Assembly (NCBI RefSeq): GCF_014268445.2
Contig: NZ_CP077089.1
Span: forward strand, 2,039,501-2,103,500
Source: Pseudomonas tensinigenes
Lineage (GTDB): Bacteria; Pseudomonadota; Gammaproteobacteria; Pseudomonadales; Pseudomonadaceae
DNA length: 64,000 bases
Reading direction: 5' to 3'
The notes beneath the pieces were generated by a model. It was not told the origin of the DNA. It did not search any database and was given only the letters and a program-made list of their open reading frames with translations. Of the stretch, positions 43,019 to 51,861 are shown one piece after another. The position numbers were made by a program, and so were the translations under genes. How positions within the stretch are numbered: the stretch's first letter is position 1; each line of letters begins with the position of its first letter.

Positions 43019-43801
43019 TTAGATAGCGTTATGCGTTTTCAGCCAGCCGAGGCCTGCTTCGGTGGTGGTCAGTGGCTTGTATTCACAGCCAACCCAACCC
43101 TGATAACCGATGCGATCAAGGTGTTCGAACAGGAAGCGGTAGTTGATTTCACCGGTGCCTGGTTCGTTGCGCCCCGGGTTGTCCGCGAGCTGCACATGGT
43201 TGATCTCGCCCAGGTGCGATTGCAGGGTGCGGGCCAGATCGCCTTCCATGATTTGCATGTGATAGATGTCGTATTGCAGGAACAGGTTGGCGCTGCCGAC
43301 CTGTTCGCGAATCGACAGGGCTTGCGCCGTGTTGTTCAGGTAGAAGCCCGGGATGTCGCGGGTGTTGATCGCTTCCATCACCAGTTTGATGCCCGCCGCT
43401 TGCAGCTTGTCGGCCGCGTATTTCAGGTTGGCAACGAAGGTTTTTTCCACGGTGACATCGTCAACGCCTTGTGGACGGATACCGGCCAGGCAGTTGATCT
43501 GGGTGTTGCCCAGCACTTGTGCGTAAGCAATCGCCAGATCGACACCGGCGCGGAACTCTTCAACCCGATCCGGCAGACACGCGATACCGCGTTCGCCCTT
43601 GGCCCAGTCACCGGCCGGCAGGTTGAACAGCACTTGGGTCAGACCGTTGGCGTCGAGCTTGGCTTTGATTTCAGCGGAACTGAAGTCGTACGGGAACAGG
43701 TATTCAACGCCGCTGAAGCCAGCCTTGGCGGCGGCGTCGAAACGGGCAAGGAAATCCTGTTCGGTGAACAGCATGGACAGGTTGGCTGCGAAACGCGGCA
43801 T
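43019..43801 (-). CDS. hyi: Hydroxypyruvate isomerase
   Basis: 260 residues with a TIM-barrel of the xylose isomerase-like superfamily. Motifs: MPRFAANLSMLFTEQDF at the start, INCLAGIRPQG, MEAINTRDIPGFYL (metal-binding Glu), and QYDIYHMQIMEGDL. It interconverts hydroxypyruvate and tartronate semialdehyde. It stands between gcl and glxR in the operon. Confidence 0.95.
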   Translation of the reverse strand: MPRFAANLSMLFTEQDFLARFDAAAKAGFSGVEYLFPYDFSSAEIKAKLDANGLTQVLFNLPAGDWAKGERGIACLPDRVEEFRAGVDLAIAYAQVLGNTQINCLAGIRPQGVDDVTVEKTFVANLKYAADKLQAAGIKLVMEAINTRDIPGFYLNNTAQALSIREQVGSANLFLQYDIYHMQIMEGDLARTLQSHLGEINHVQLADNPGRNEPGTGEINYRFLFEHLDRIGYQGWVGCEYKPLTTTEAGLGWLKTHNAI

Positions 43802-43855
43802 GGTGGTCTCCTAAAAAACGGATGTGACACGGTTGGTCAGACGAACGCGATCAAG

Positions 43856-43970
43856 TCCCCTCTCCTGGGGGAGAGGGTTAGGGTGAGGGGGAATCCTGAG
43901 TCTGATCCGAATTTTGCAAGCACCGCAAAACCTTTCCCTCACCCCAGCCCTCTCCCGGAGGGAGAGGGAG
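43856..43970. repeat. Inverted pair of CCCTCACCC/GGGAGAGGG repeat elements in the hyi-gcl junction
   Basis: Elements at 43856-43891 and 43936-43970 face each other about 45 bases apart and could form one large stem with smaller hairpins at each side. They belong to the same family as those at 35875 and 57253. The junction of 179 bases holds no gene. Confidence 0.8.
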
Positions 43971-43980
43971 CTAATTACGA

Positions 43981-45756
43981 TCAATCAAGCAGCGAAATCG
44001 CCGTTGGCGCATCGTTGCCGACCAGCGCCAGGTCTTCGAATTCGTTGACGGCGTTGATCTCGGTACCCATGGAGATGTTGGTCACACGCTCCAGAATGAT
44101 CTCGACGATCACCGGCACCTTGAACTCTTCGATCATCTGTTCGGCCTTGCGCAGGGCAGGGGCGATTTCCGATGGCTCGAACACACGCAGCGCTTTACAG
44201 CCGAGGCCTTCAGCCACTGCGACGTGGTCAACACCGTAACCGTTGAGTTCCGGCGCGTTCAGGTTATCGAAGGACAGCTGCACGCAGTAGTCCATTTCGA
44301 ACCCGCGCTGTGCCTGACGGATCAGACCCAGGTACGAGTTGTTCACCACGACGTGGATGTACGGCAGTTTGAACTGAGCGCCGACCGCCAGTTCTTCGAT
44401 CATGAACTGGAAGTCATAGTCCCCCGACAGGGCCACGACTTTCCGGCTCGGATCGGCCTTCACCACGCCCAGCGCTGCCGGAATGGTCCAGCCCAACGGG
44501 CCGGCCTGGCCACAGTTGATCCAGTGACGCGGCTTGTAGACGTGCAGGAACTGCGCGCCGGCAATCTGCGACAGACCAATGGTGCTGACGTAGCAGGTGT
44601 CCTTGCCGAACACCTGGTTCATTTCTTCGTAAACGCGCTGTGGTTTGACCGGCACGTTGTCGAAGTGGGTCTTGCGATGCAGGCTGGCTTTACGCTGCTG
44701 GCAGTCTTGTAGCCAGGCACTGCGGTTTTTCAACTTGCCGGCGGCTTGCCACTCACGCGCCACTTCGATGAACACGGTCAGTGCTGCAGCGGCGTCGGAA
44801 ACGATGCCCAGATCCGGCGTGAACACACGACCGATCTGCGTGCCTTCGATGTCGACGTGAATGAACTTGCGACCTTCGGTGTAAACGTCAACCGAACCGG
44901 TGTGACGGTTGGCCCAACGGTTACCGATCCCCAACACCACGTCGGATTTCAGCATGGTCGCGTTGCCGTAACGGTGCGAAGTCTGCAGGCCAACCATGCC
45001 CACCATCAGCGGGTGATCGTCCGGGATAGTGCCCCAGCCCATCAGGGTCGGGATCACCGGGATGCCGGTCAGCTCAGCGAATTCAACCAGCAGATCGCTG
45101 GCGTCGGCGTTGATGATGCCGCCGCCGGCCACCAGCAATGGACGCTCAGCCTGATCCAGCAAAGCCAAAGCCTTCTCGACCTGAACGCGGGTCGCAGTCG
45201 GTTTGGCCAATGGCAGCGGCTGGTAAGCGTCGATGTCGAATTCGATTTCGGCCATCTGCACGTCGAACGGCAGATCGATCAGCACTGGGCCTGGACGGCC
45301 GGAGCGCATTTCAAAGAACGCTTTCTGGAACGCGTAAGGCACCTGGCCCGGTTCCAGAACAGTGGTCGCCCACTTGGTGACTGGCTTGACGATGCTGGTG
45401 ATGTCGACAGCCTGGAAGTCTTCCTTGTGCATACGGGCGCGGGGTGCCTGGCCGGTGATGCAGAGGATTGGAATCGAGTCGGCCGAGGCGCTGTAGAGCC
45501 CGGTGACCATGTCGGTACCGGCAGGGCCGGAAGTCCCGATGCATACGCCGATGTTGCCGGCCTTGGTGCGGGTGTAACCCTCGGCCATGTGCGAGGCGCC
45601 TTCAACGTGGCGAGCAAGGACGTGATCGATGCCACCGACTTTCTGCAAGGCGGAGTACAGCGGGTTGATGGCAGCGCCCGGGATGCCAAAAGCGGTATCA
45701 ACCCCTTCACGGCGCATCACCAGAACGGCGGCTTCGATTGCTCTCATTTTGCTCAT
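43981..45756 (-). CDS. gcl: Glyoxylate carboligase
   Basis: 591 residues from ATG 45756 ([14 protein letters not shown]), with AGAGG 8 bases upstream; the frame extends further, but only through the operator region. A thiamine-diphosphate enzyme of the acetolactate synthase type: N-terminal [16 protein letters not shown], where the usual catalytic Glu of the family is replaced by Val as known for Gcl, and the ThDP motif [15 protein letters not shown] near residue 450. It joins two glyoxylates to tartronate semialdehyde and CO2. First gene of the operon; palindrome TTGTATACAA lies 28 bases before the start. Confidence 0.96.
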   Translation of the reverse strand: MSKMRAIEAAVLVMRREGVDTAFGIPGAAINPLYSALQKVGGIDHVLARHVEGASHMAEGYTRTKAGNIGVCIGTSGPAGTDMVTGLYSASADSIPILCITGQAPRARMHKEDFQAVDITSIVKPVTKWATTVLEPGQVPYAFQKAFFEMRSGRPGPVLIDLPFDVQMAEIEFDIDAYQPLPLAKPTATRVQVEKALALLDQAERPLLVAGGGIINADASDLLVEFAELTGIPVIPTLMGWGTIPDDHPLMVGMVGLQTSHRYGNATMLKSDVVLGIGNRWANRHTGSVDVYTEGRKFIHVDIEGTQIGRVFTPDLGIVSDAAAALTVFIEVAREWQAAGKLKNRSAWLQDCQQRKASLHRKTHFDNVPVKPQRVYEEMNQVFGKDTCYVSTIGLSQIAGAQFLHVYKPRHWINCGQAGPLGWTIPAALGVVKADPSRKVVALSGDYDFQFMIEELAVGAQFKLPYIHVVVNNSYLGLIRQAQRGFEMDYCVQLSFDNLNAPELNGYGVDHVAVAEGLGCKALRVFEPSEIAPALRKAEQMIEEFKVPVIVEIILERVTNISMGTEINAVNEFEDLALVGNDAPTAISLLD

Positions 45757-45783
45757 GGTTTTGTGCCTCTTTACGTTTTGTAA

Positions 45784-45793
45784 TTGTATACAA
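45784..45793 (-). promoter_or_regulatory. GntR/FCD-type operator 1 (TTGTATACAA)
   Basis: A perfect 10-bp palindrome 28 bases before the gcl start. The sequence fits the T-N-G-T...A-C-N-A half-site pattern known for FCD-subfamily GntR regulators. An identical copy is 138 bases away. Confidence 0.6.
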
Positions 45794-45921
45794 GTGGCTT
45801 TGCGCAGAGTGTATTCAAGGCGGACGGCGCAGGTCAATCCATTTTCTCAAGCGCCTGTTTCATTCGTCGGAAGCCTGTCTGACTGTGGCTTTTCGTCGCA
45901 TGTGGCGCTTTTCGAGAATTA

Positions 45922-45931
45922 TTGTATACAA
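45922..45931 (+). promoter_or_regulatory. GntR/FCD-type operator 2 (TTGTATACAA)
   Basis: An identical palindrome 93 bases before the GlcG-like gene at 46025. Two such sites between divergent genes suggest one repressor acting on both. No GntR gene is present nearby; the TetR gene at 47252 belongs to another family. Confidence 0.6.
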
Positions 45932-46024
45932 AAAAATAACTCATTGTGTTCTATTTGTTGCATCGGCCTGCGGCAGAAAACCGCAGGCCCACGACTTTCC
46001 CTATAACAAAATGAGGACGGCACC

Positions 46025-46465
46025 ATGAGCGCTTTAACCTTGAAAGTCGCAGTCAACCTGGTCAACCAGGCCATCAATGCAGGGCGGGAAATCTCCGCCG
46101 CCCCCCTGACCATCGCGGTACTCGATACCGGCGGCCACCTGATCACCCTGCAACGCGAAGACGGCGCCAGCTTGCTGCGCCCGAATATCGCCATCGGTAA
46201 AGCTTGGGGCGCCATCGCCCTCGGTAAAGGCTCGCGCCTGCTGGCACTGGACGCACAACAACGCCCGGCGTTTATTGCCGCGCTGAACAGCATGGGCCAG
46301 GGCAGCGTCGTGCCGGCACCGGGTGGTGTGTTGATTCGGGATCAGGCGGGTAACGTGCTGGGCGCGATCGGGATTAGCGGGGATTTGTCGGATATTGATG
46401 AGCAGGTGGCGATCAGGGCGGTGGAGGCGTTGGAGTTGCGGGCGGATGCGGGGGTGGCTGCTTGA
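46025..46465 (+). CDS. GlcG/HbpS-family protein
   Basis: 146 residues of the GlcG/HbpS (DUF336) fold: VNLVNQAINAGREISAAPLT, VLDTGGHLITLQREDGA, PAPGGVLIRDQAGNVLGAIG and a C-terminal helix. Family members bind heme or small molecules and are often next to glycolate/glyoxylate genes. Here it is divergent from gcl and shares the operator region. A role in glyoxylate metabolism is likely from context, while the chemistry is unknown. The last codons and the 3' flank lead into a REP pair. Confidence 0.85.
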   Translation: MSALTLKVAVNLVNQAINAGREISAAPLTIAVLDTGGHLITLQREDGASLLRPNIAIGKAWGAIALGKGSRLLALDAQQRPAFIAALNSMGQGSVVPAPGGVLIRDQAGNVLGAIGISGDLSDIDEQVAIRAVEALELRADAGVAA

Positions 46466-46485
46466 TTTTGTAGCGTCTGATTAAC

Positions 46486-46584
46486 CGCCTTCGCGAGCAG
46501 GCTCGCTCCCACATTGGATTTGTGCTCAGACACAAAATGTCTGAATACCCATGCTCCCTGTGGGAGCGAGCCTGCTCGCGAATA
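46486..46584. repeat. REP palindrome pair flanking the RAYT gene (5' side)
   Basis: Inverted REP copies at 46486-46511 and 46560-46584 lie 95 bases before the transposase gene. Confidence 0.9.
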
Positions 46585-46678
46585 CGATCTCAAAAACACA
46601 TCTTGCTAAAAGTCTGACGCTTGGTCCGACAATCTCCGAACTAGCCTTTTCATGATCAGGACATGAAAAGGCAAAGGA

Positions 46679-47137
46679 ATGCTGAATCTATCTGCTTCAA
46701 ATCGTTTGCGCATCGGTCGTTACTCCGAACACAACCGCATCTACCTGCTGACAACCAATACGGCGGGAAGGCAGCCTGTTTTCAGCGACTTTGCACTGGG
46801 TCGATTGGTCGCCAGCCAATTTAGCGTCGCAGAGGAAATGGGCATTGCCAGTACGTTGGCCTGGGTTGTCATGCCAGATCATTTTCATTGGCTGATTGAA
46901 TTGAAGCGCGGTTCGCTCGGCGAGTTGATGCAGCGTACAAAATCCCTCAGCACCAAAGCCGTGAATCTCTCGACGGGTCGACAGGCCAGTCTTTGGCAAT
47001 CAGGCTTTCATGATCGTGCATTGCGCAGAGAAGAAGATTTGGTGAAGTTGGCTCGGTATATCGTGGCTAACCCGTTGCGGGCTGGTTTGGTTAAGAAGCT
47101 TGGCGACTATCCGCTGTGGGATGCGATTTGGGTTTGA
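46679..47137 (+). CDS. rayT: REP-associated tyrosine transposase (RAYT, Y1 family)
   Basis: 152 residues. The HUH-type metal motif is HFH at about residues 68-70 (VMPDHFHWLIEL) and the likely catalytic Tyr is at about 127 (ARYIVANPLRAGL). These features define the Y1 transposases linked to REP elements. It is flanked on both sides by REP pairs, the classic REPtron layout. Such enzymes nick REP sequences and are thought to have spread them; they are single-copy, domesticated genes rather than insertion sequences. Complete and probably functional. Confidence 0.93.
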   Translation: MLNLSASNRLRIGRYSEHNRIYLLTTNTAGRQPVFSDFALGRLVASQFSVAEEMGIASTLAWVVMPDHFHWLIELKRGSLGELMQRTKSLSTKAVNLSTGRQASLWQSGFHDRALRREEDLVKLARYIVANPLRAGLVKKLGDYPLWDAIWV

Positions 47138-47154
47138 GCGTTATTCTGTGTTGC

Positions 47155-47237
47155 CGCCATTCGCGAGCAGGCTCGCTCCCACAGGGGATTTGTGAACGCC
47201 ACAGATCCAATGTAGGAGCGAGCTTGCTCGCGAAGCA
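47155..47237. repeat. REP palindrome pair flanking the RAYT gene (3' side)
   Basis: Inverted REP copies at 47155-47182 and 47211-47237, 18 bases behind the transposase stop and 15 bases before the convergent TetR gene end. Confidence 0.9.
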
Positions 47238-47251
47238 GTCACCGCGGTCTA

Positions 47252-47857
47252 TCAGTCCGGCTCACACCCTTTCAGCACCAAGCGGATAATCGTCTGCGCC
47301 GCCGCTTCATAATCCGCCTCGTCCAGCTTGTCCTTCCCCGTGACTGCAGAAATCTGCCAGTCGAAGTCGGCGTAGGTCTGGGTAGCGGCCCAGATGCTGA
47401 ACATCAGGTGGTTGGGGTCGATCGGGGCGATCTGGCCGCGGTCGATCCAGCTCTGAATACAGTCGATGTTGTGCTTGGCCTGGCCGTTGAGCTGCTCGAC
47501 CAGGTCAGCACTCAAATGTGGCGCGCCGTGCATGATTTCGCTGGCGAATACTTTCGAGGCGAAGGGCAGATCGCGGGAGATGCGGATCTTCGAGCGGATG
47601 TAGCCGCTCAGCACTTCGCTCGGTACGCCGTCCGGATTGAACGGGGTCGAGGCCTGCAAAATCGGCACGATGATGCTTTCCAATACCTCGCGGTAGAGGT
47701 TTTCCTTGGACTTGAAGTAGTAGTAGACGTTGGGCTTGGGCAATCCCGCCTTGGCGGCGATGTCGCTGGTTTTGGTCGCAGCGAAGCCCTTGTCGGCAAA
47801 CTCCTCACTGGCGGCACGCAGGATCAGTTCTTTGTTACGCTCGCGGATTGTGCTCAT
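47252..47857 (-). CDS. TetR-family transcriptional regulator
   Basis: 201 residues from ATG 47857 (MSTIRERNKELILRAASEE); an upstream in-frame ATG lacks support. The N-terminal helix-turn-helix is clear (TKTSDIAAKAGLPKPNVYYY followed by FKSKENLYREVL). The ligand domain resembles the RutR-like subgroup. In P. aeruginosa a related TetR gene sits near the gcl operon, so a link with purine/pyrimidine-derived glyoxylate is conceivable. The target is unknown. Confidence 0.88.
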   Translation of the reverse strand: MSTIRERNKELILRAASEEFADKGFAATKTSDIAAKAGLPKPNVYYYFKSKENLYREVLESIIVPILQASTPFNPDGVPSEVLSGYIRSKIRISRDLPFASKVFASEIMHGAPHLSADLVEQLNGQAKHNIDCIQSWIDRGQIAPIDPNHLMFSIWAATQTYADFDWQISAVTGKDKLDEADYEAAAQTIIRLVLKGCEPD

Positions 47858-47992
47858 AAACCCGGTGGTTCCTTGCCTGTTCTGGCGGTTGCGCATGGTA
47901 GCACCGGCCTCGCGCGACGCTCAAGAATGCCCCGCGTGGTCTAAGGTCGCGTTATGCTTCGCAACATTCATACATAAAAGGAAACAGGATTC

Positions 47993-48907
47993 ATGGCAGG
48001 AAGCAGTTTGCTGGTGCTGGTCGACGATATTGCCACCGTGCTGGACGACGTGGCGTTGATGAGCAAAATGGCCGCCAAGAAGACTGCCGGCGTGCTTGGC
48101 GACGACCTGGCGCTCAATGCCCAGCAGGTCTCCGGGGTGCGTGCCGAACGGGAAATTCCCGTGGTCTGGGCTGTGGCCAAGGGCTCTTTCGTCAATAAAC
48201 TGATTCTGGTGCCGTCGGCGCTGGCGATCAGTGCATTCGTGCCTTGGCTGGTCACGCCGTTGTTGATGGTCGGTGGTGCGTACCTGTGTTTCGAAGGTTT
48301 CGAAAAGCTTGCGCACAAATTTCTGCACAGCAAGGCTGAAGACGAGGTCGAACATGCGCAACTGACTGAGGCGGTTGCTGATCCGGCGACCGATCTGGTG
48401 GCATTCGAGAAGGACAAGATCAAAGGCGCGATTCGCACTGACTTTATCCTTTCGGCAGAGATTATCGCGATCACCTTGGGCACCGTGGCGGATGCATCGC
48501 TGACTCAGCAAGTGGTTGTGATGTCCGGTATCGCCATCGTCATGACTGTCGGCGTTTATGGATTGGTAGCGGGTATCGTCAAGCTCGACGATCTCGGTCT
48601 GTGGCTGACGCAGAAACCTGGGCAGGTTGCCAGGAAAGTCGGCAGCGCCATCCTCAGCGCCGCACCGTACATGATGAAAACCCTGTCGGTGGTCGGCACG
48701 GCGGCGATGTTCCTGGTCGGCGGCGGAATTCTCACCCACGGCGTGCCGGTGGTGCATCACTGGATCGAAGGCGTTGGTGCCGCGGCGGGTAGTGCCGGGT
48801 TTGCGGTGCCGATGTTGCTCAATGGCGTGGCGGGGATCATCGCTGGTGCGGTGGTGCTGGCGGTTGTTTCTGTCGTCGGCAAAATCTGGAAAGCGATCAA
48901 AGGCTGA
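47993..48907 (+). CDS. DUF808 (YedI-like) inner-membrane protein
   Basis: 304 residues. The typical N-terminus is [20 protein letters not shown], followed by [20 protein letters not shown]. Six to seven hydrophobic segments lie between residues 65 and 300. This matches the DUF808/YedI family of inner-membrane proteins of unknown function. It is transcribed away from the tetR gene, with a 135-base region between them. Confidence 0.9.
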   Translation: MAGSSLLVLVDDIATVLDDVALMSKMAAKKTAGVLGDDLALNAQQVSGVRAEREIPVVWAVAKGSFVNKLILVPSALAISAFVPWLVTPLLMVGGAYLCFEGFEKLAHKFLHSKAEDEVEHAQLTEAVADPATDLVAFEKDKIKGAIRTDFILSAEIIAITLGTVADASLTQQVVVMSGIAIVMTVGVYGLVAGIVKLDDLGLWLTQKPGQVARKVGSAILSAAPYMMKTLSVVGTAAMFLVGGGILTHGVPVVHHWIEGVGAAAGSAGFAVPMLLNGVAGIIAGAVVLAVVSVVGKIWKAIKG

Positions 48908-48920
48908 ACGCAGTAACCCT

Positions 48921-49008
48921 GTGGGAGCGAGCCTGCTCGCGAAAGCGTCGAGTCAGTCACCTGTTTCGAGTCTGATGCACCACATTCGCGAGCAGCCTCG
49001 CTCCCACA
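48921..49008. repeat. REP palindrome pair (BIME)
   Basis: Inverted REP copies at 48921-48948 and 48981-49008 between the DUF808 gene and the terminator. Confidence 0.88.
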
Positions 49009-49029
49009 CTGGATTCAGCTGATACCATG

Positions 49030-49067
49030 AAAAAGGGCCATTCGACTCGCATCGAATGGCCCTTTTT
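49030..49067 (-). terminator. Bidirectional intrinsic terminator (mlaA / DUF808)
   Basis: A 16-bp perfect stem starting AAAAAGGGCCATTCGA with a 6-base loop; A-run and T-run on the two sides make it work for both convergent transcripts. Confidence 0.92.
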
Positions 49068-49081
49068 TGTGTCTGCCGGGA

Positions 49082-49870
49082 TTACTCGGCAATCTGCAGC
49101 TTGCGTGACTCGGTGTAGACGTAACGTACTTTCTCGTACTCAAACGGTGAGTTCAGTTGACCGTAGCGGAAACTGGTCTGGTAGCGTTTGTCGACCGCAC
49201 GCAGGGCCCAGATCTCCGGGTGGTTGGAGCTGACTTCCGAGACGTTGAGGAAGTTGATCGCCGATTCGGTGGTGTAATCCACTGCCAGGCCTGCGGTATC
49301 GCGGATGTTCGACGGGCCGAAGATCGGCAGTACGAAGTAGGCGCCACCCGGTACACCGTAGAAGCCCAGAGTCTGGCCGAAGTCTTCGCTCTGGCGTGGC
49401 AGGCCCATGGCGGTGGCCGGATCCCACAGGCCGGCAATGCCGATGGTGGTGTTGAGCAGCAGCCGCGCGGTGGTTTCCATCGAGCGCTGGCCCTTGAACT
49501 GCAACAGGCTGTTGACCAGGTTCGGCACGTCACCGAGGTTGTTGAAGAAGTTACTCACGCCCGTGCGCAAAAAGCTGGGTGTGATGTAACGGTAGCCATC
49601 GACCACCGGCAGGAACACCCATTGGTCGAAGCGATAGTTGAAGTGGTAAACCCGGCGGTTCCACGACTCCAGCGGGTCGTAGACGTTCAGCGCGTTGAGC
49701 GTCGAACGCTCGAATTCGCGCTGATCCAGCCCCGGGTTGAATTTGAGTTTGGACAGCGGCTCTTTGAAGCCGTCGCTGTCGACCACCACGGGCGCGTTGG
49801 CTTTACTGTTGTCGGCCTGGGCCACGCCTGCGCAGAGTAGCGCTGCAATCAGCAGGAGATGTTTAGCCAC
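49082..49870 (-). CDS. mlaA: Outer-membrane lipid asymmetry protein MlaA (VacJ)
   Basis: 262 residues. The N-terminus is a signal peptide (HLLLIAALLCAGVAQA). Family motifs: YDPLESWNRRVYHFNYRFD, NFFNNLGDVPNLVNSLLQ, TTIGIAGLWDPATAMGL and FGQTLGFYGVPGGAYFVLP. MlaA removes phospholipid from the outer leaflet of the outer membrane and passes it to MlaC. The usual lipobox is weak here (ALLC), so the protein may be cleaved at AQA rather than lipidated. It overlaps the upstream hydrolase gene by 8 bases. Confidence 0.93.
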   Translation of the reverse strand: MAKHLLLIAALLCAGVAQADNSKANAPVVVDSDGFKEPLSKLKFNPGLDQREFERSTLNALNVYDPLESWNRRVYHFNYRFDQWVFLPVVDGYRYITPSFLRTGVSNFFNNLGDVPNLVNSLLQFKGQRSMETTARLLLNTTIGIAGLWDPATAMGLPRQSEDFGQTLGFYGVPGGAYFVLPIFGPSNIRDTAGLAVDYTTESAINFLNVSEVSSNHPEIWALRAVDKRYQTSFRYGQLNSPFEYEKVRYVYTESRKLQIAE

Positions 49871-51161
49871 GGAAGAACTCCAGCATGGCGTCGCTGTTGA
49901 CGCGGTAGTTAAGGTTGCCGCAATGGCCGCCCAGTGGATAAACAGTCAGGCGATCACCGAAGGTCTTGCGCAGGAAACCGAGGTCGCCCGGACCAAGGAT
50001 CACGTCGTCGGCGTTGTGCATCACGGCTATTTTCGGGCTGTCGTGCAGGTAATCCTTGAGCGCATACAGGCTCACCTGATCAATCAGTTGCAGCAGGCTG
50101 CCGCCGTCGGTGCGCGCACGCCACATCGGAATCACCTGTTCGGTCAGATAGCAGTCGAAATCGCACTGCAGCGCACGCTTGAGGAACGGCGTGAGGCTGG
50201 TGCCTTCGGTGATCGGGAATTTCGGCGGTGTGATCAGGCCGCGACGGTTGATCAGGTCCGAGGTAAAGGCAATATCGGCTGCCGAGAAGCGGAACGAAGT
50301 GCCGATCAGCATCGCCATCTGTTCGTTGGTCAGGTGTTGCTTGGACTGCTGGAAGTCATAGAGCAGCGCGTCATTGAGGTCGATGTAGCCTTTCTGCTGG
50401 AAGTAGCGGGTCAGCTTGGACAGCACCAGCTCATAGAATGTGGTGCTGGTGTTGATGCCTTTGACTTCGGTCTGCACCAGCTTGTCGAGGTTGGTGATCG
50501 AGGTATAGAGGTTGACCGGTGGGTTGAGCAGCAGGACTTTCTTGAAGTTGAAGCTGCGACGCGTTTCGTCCAGATGCGCAACGAAGGCGGCATCGAGGGC
50601 GCCGAGGCTGTATCCGGTCAGGTAATACTCGGTGACTGGCAGCTTTGGATTCTGTGCACGAACGGCCTGCATCACCCGATACATGTCTTCAGCGTCTTCC
50701 TTGGTCACGCCCGGCGTGGCGAAGCGTGAAGCGGCGCTGATGAAGTCGAAGCTGGTCGGCGACGACAGCTGGACGACGTGGTAGCCGGCCTTGTAGTAGA
50801 GCTTTTTCAGATATTCGTTGAGCGTGCTGTCATAGCGCGCACCTGTGCCTGCGATCAGGAAGATCAGCGGCGCCGGTTTGTCCTGTTCGGCGATACGGTA
50901 GGTCAGCTTTTTCACCGGCCAGAAATTGTCCGGCAGGATGAACTCGCGCTCCGGACGCAGAGTGACGCTGCGGTCTGACTGATTGATGTCGTCGTCCAGC
51001 GGCAATTCCGGGCGCAAGTCCGGCGGGGTCGTGGCGATGGTCGCCTCGAACGGATTGGTCAGGGGATAGCCATAACTGGCGGCGTCGATATCCACCGCCA
51101 GTGCGGACGCACTCAAAATAAGGCCGCTGAACAGCGCGGCGAAGCGCAAGGAACGGAGCAT
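49863..51161 (-). CDS. Secreted alpha/beta-hydrolase, overlapping mlaA
   Basis: 432 residues with a signal peptide (SLRFAALFSGLILSASALA). The alpha/beta-hydrolase nucleophile elbow is GYSLGA with Ser near residue 185; likely partners are Asp in HNADDVILG near 375 and His in GGHCGNL near 410. Similar Pseudomonas genes have been called serine/threonine kinases, but no kinase motif is present. The 8-base overlap with mlaA means strict co-expression, so a lipase or esterase role in envelope phospholipid turnover is a reasonable guess. Confidence 0.82.
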   Translation of the reverse strand: MLRSLRFAALFSGLILSASALAVDIDAASYGYPLTNPFEATIATTPPDLRPELPLDDDINQSDRSVTLRPEREFILPDNFWPVKKLTYRIAEQDKPAPLIFLIAGTGARYDSTLNEYLKKLYYKAGYHVVQLSSPTSFDFISAASRFATPGVTKEDAEDMYRVMQAVRAQNPKLPVTEYYLTGYSLGALDAAFVAHLDETRRSFNFKKVLLLNPPVNLYTSITNLDKLVQTEVKGINTSTTFYELVLSKLTRYFQQKGYIDLNDALLYDFQQSKQHLTNEQMAMLIGTSFRFSAADIAFTSDLINRRGLITPPKFPITEGTSLTPFLKRALQCDFDCYLTEQVIPMWRARTDGGSLLQLIDQVSLYALKDYLHDSPKIAVMHNADDVILGPGDLGFLRKTFGDRLTVYPLGGHCGNLNYRVNSDAMLEFFRG

Positions 51162-51385
51162 GACTAGATCCCTTAGAGGAAGGTGCCGAATGAAGTTCGC
51201 AGGCTATGACCACCGGGTGTGCGCCAAAGTGCCATGCTGCGGCACCAAACAGGCAGAATTCGGAGTAATAGTAGCTGGACGATACACTTTGCACGGTGTG
51301 AATGAACAGTTAAGTGTTGTTAGCGCTTGCGTATGCATGACGGCAGATTAAGCTGGCCGCCGATTTCTCAAGATTGGAGTGCTTC

Positions 51386-51754
51386 ATGTCCCGCCGCTTG
51401 CCCGTGATTGTGCTGCTCGTTCTGTTGCCGTTGTGGCTGGCCGCCAGTTATGGCGCGCGTTATGGCTTTATGGAAGACGGAAAGTGGGTGGGCATCTGCG
51501 TCGATGAGGCCAGCCGCTGGGAATGTCAGGTACGTTCCAGCCTGGGTTTGATGATTCACTTCAAAGTGCTGGGCTGGACGGCACTGGGTGCGGCGCTGAT
51601 CGGTTTTGTCGTGCCCGGGCGGGCAGGGTGGTGGCTGGCGGTGCTGGCGCTGGTGTTCGGCGTGCCGGCACTGGCGTTGTACAACACCACGTTGGCGGTG
51701 TTTGCGTTGGTGATTGCCGGGTTGCGGTTGGTCCGTAAGTCCCGCAGCGCCTGA
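51386..51754 (+). CDS. Small membrane protein, unknown
   Basis: 122 residues from ATG 51386 (MSRRLPVIVLLVLLP) with GGAG upstream; an in-frame ATG 12 bases earlier is less well placed. Four hydrophobic segments (residues about 5-22, 57-75, 80-95 and 98-115). A pair of cysteines (GICVDEASRWEC) lies in the first periplasmic loop and could form a disulfide. No family recognised. The region 51162-51385 before it holds only the promoter regions of the two divergent genes. Confidence 0.75.
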   Translation: MSRRLPVIVLLVLLPLWLAASYGARYGFMEDGKWVGICVDEASRWECQVRSSLGLMIHFKVLGWTALGAALIGFVVPGRAGWWLAVLALVFGVPALALYNTTLAVFALVIAGLRLVRKSRSA

Positions 51755-51759
51755 CAGTC

Positions 51760-51843
51760 AGTCTTCGCGAGCAGGCTCGCTCCCACAGGGGATTTGTGAA
51801 CGTCACAGATCCAATGTGGGAGCGAGCCTGCTCGCGAAGAGGC
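51760..51843. repeat. REP palindrome pair (BIME)
   Basis: Inverted REP copies at 51760-51786 and 51816-51843 between convergent genes. Confidence 0.9.
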
Positions 51844-51861
51844 CTGATGCCACTCTGAAGA

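Noticed and set aside
41759..44239. 826-codon plus-strand frame across glxR and hyi
   Set aside because: It crosses two certain minus-strand genes and reads through REPs, producing the usual REP-derived peptide (GASLLAK and SEPAREG).
49863..51161. Serine/threonine protein kinase
   Set aside because: No kinase glycine loop, VAIK, HRD or DFG motif; the GYSLGA elbow and late Asp and His indicate an alpha/beta-hydrolase.
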